From Candidatus Altimarinota bacterium (GTDB lineage: Bacteria > Patescibacteriota > Gracilibacteria > UBA4473), in contig JAHDBZ010000023.1 in the NCBI GenBank assembly GCA_020630245.1, positions 1 to 5,964 on the forward strand: a stretch of DNA of 5,964 nucleotides, given 5' to 3'. Below, one piece after another: positions 5,579 to 5,964 of the stretch (position 1 is the first letter of the stretch; every line of letters begins with the position of its first letter). The notes under the pieces are model-generated. The model ran no database searches. It was not told the DNA's origin and was given only the letters and a program-made list of their open reading frames with translations. A program made the position numbers and the translations under genes.

Positions 5579-5911
5579 GAAAGCTTCGCTGCGGAATGGT
5601 TAGTCAATCGAGTCTTCGAGATCCATGAACGAAACTATCACGGCTCCGCGGGTGAGATCGATATCATTGCTTATCACCCCGTCGAAAAGTACTACGCTAT
5701 GGTAGAAGTCAAGACACGGTTTGATCGTAACGGTATCAACGCCATCGACGCTCGCAAGGTGCAAAATATGTGGGCCACAGCCGAACATTACTTTTTCAAA
5801 AAACTGGGACTGCAATACGCGCCGGAGTTTGAATTGAGGGGGTTGTCGCTGCAAGCGACAATTAAAAATGAAAAATTAAAAATTAACGTTATAGATTGGA
5901 TAGCGCTATGA
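5537..5911 (+). CDS. YraN/UPF0102 family putative endonuclease-like protein
   Basis: A 124-residue protein, the normal size for this family. It has the Holliday-junction-resolvase-like nuclease core: LGQAGESFAAEWL (10-22) with E15, GEIDIIAYHP (39-48) with D42, and MVEVKTRFDRNG (55-66) with E57 and K59. These form the expected D-ExK metal-binding set, followed by the usual helix that begins IDARKVQNMWATAEHYF. The cellular role of YraN proteins is poorly known; a link to DNA processing or recombination is inferred from the fold. The ATG at 5537 gives the expected SxxLGxxGE start. It has no clear Shine-Dalgarno, and the start is enclosed by an inverted repeat. The last 20 or so residues (TIKNEKLKINVIDWIAL end) are encoded by a hairpin and A/T-rich repeat unlike the rest of the gene. 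It reads toward the right-edge repeat 15 bases after the stop. Confidence 0.9.
   Translation: MEQSKRNRSLGQAGESFAAEWLVNRVFEIHERNYHGSAGEIDIIAYHPVEKYYAMVEVKTRFDRNGINAIDARKVQNMWATAEHYFFKKLGLQYAPEFELRGLSLQATIKNEKLKINVIDWIAL
5843..5886 (+). repeat. Hairpin plus A/T-rich repeat inside the 3' end of the YraN-family gene
   Basis: TTGTCGCT (5843-5850) and AGCGACAA (5854-5861) form a perfect 8-bp stem with a GCA loop. An A/T-rich stretch of ATTAAAAATGAAAAATTAA style (5861-5886), with repeated AAAATTAA units, follows at once. Base use changes sharply from the rest of the gene. I associate such A/T repeats with interspersed elements in Patescibacteria genomes. The reading frame passes through, giving the lysine/asparagine-rich NEKLKIN end. 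Confidence 0.45.
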
Positions 5912-5926
5912 ATATAAAAAAAGTCC

Positions 5927-5964
5927 TGTCATCCTGAGGAGTCAGCCTTGGGTTGGCGACGAAG
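5927..5964. repeat. Interspersed-type repeat with imperfect hairpin, cut by the right edge
   Basis: TGTCATCCTGAGGA is followed by GTC-A-GCC (5941-5947), pairing with GGC-GAC (5955-5960) around a seven-base loop, then GAAG. The TCATCCTGAG...GACGAAG pattern matches a repeat type I recall scattered between genes in several uncultured bacterial groups, notably CPR. Only one copy, truncated, is in the window, so repetition itself cannot be shown here. Confidence 0.45.

Noticed and set aside
1..5964. CRISPR array, transposase, prophage or toxin-antitoxin genes
   Set aside because: No regularly spaced repeats and no coding product with such features was seen on either strand.

Overview
The window holds a compact DNA-photorepair locus followed by two unrelated housekeeping-type genes. 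Three flavoproteins of the cryptochrome/photolyase superfamily, from three clearly different subfamilies, lie within about 4.6 kb. One gene of the bacterial (6-4) photolyase/CryPro type (1-1440, minus strand, cut by the left edge) is divergent from a tightly overlapping plus-strand run: a photolyase with an N-terminal FAD domain and a C-terminal alpha/beta-like half (1477-2613), a 49-residue DUF2256 zinc-ribbon protein (2610-2759), an unrecognised 111-residue basic protein (2752-3087), and a 503-residue photolyase with normal domain order but a variant FAD pocket (3084-4595). A prolyl-tRNA deacylase of the YbaK/ProX type (4625-5119) follows after 29 bases and may share the transcript.

The first four genes of the plus-strand run overlap by 4, 8 and 4 bases (two ATGA junctions), so they are probably translationally coupled and made together. 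The spacer between the divergent photolyases is only 36 bases, so both transcripts would have very short leaders. The two small proteins sit between photolyase genes and are best read as candidate accessory factors; that role is inference from context.

From 5120 to 5536 I see no convincing protein gene. This stretch has an AU-rich terminator-like hairpin, an extended -10 element, a near-consensus sigma70-type promoter (-35 at 5182, -10 at 5205, 17-base spacer), and then about 200 bases with several collinear complementary segments. It could be a small structured RNA or a long 5' leader of the next gene. That gene (5537-5911) encodes a YraN/UPF0102 protein. Its start codon lies inside a 10-bp inverted repeat, and its 3' end contains a perfect 8-bp hairpin plus an A/T-rich repeat. 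A second, different interspersed-type repeat is cut by the right edge.

Organism: a bacterium with standard stop usage (TGA is a stop), intermediate GC and weak or absent Shine-Dalgarno sequences. The A/T-rich repeat of the AAAATTAAAAATTAA kind and the right-edge repeat resemble interspersed repeats I associate with Patescibacteria (CPR, Parcubacteria-like) genomes. The 1477-2613 photolyase resembles a form I associate with Bacteroidetes. The phylum is therefore a guess. Three photolyases suggest a sunlit habitat.
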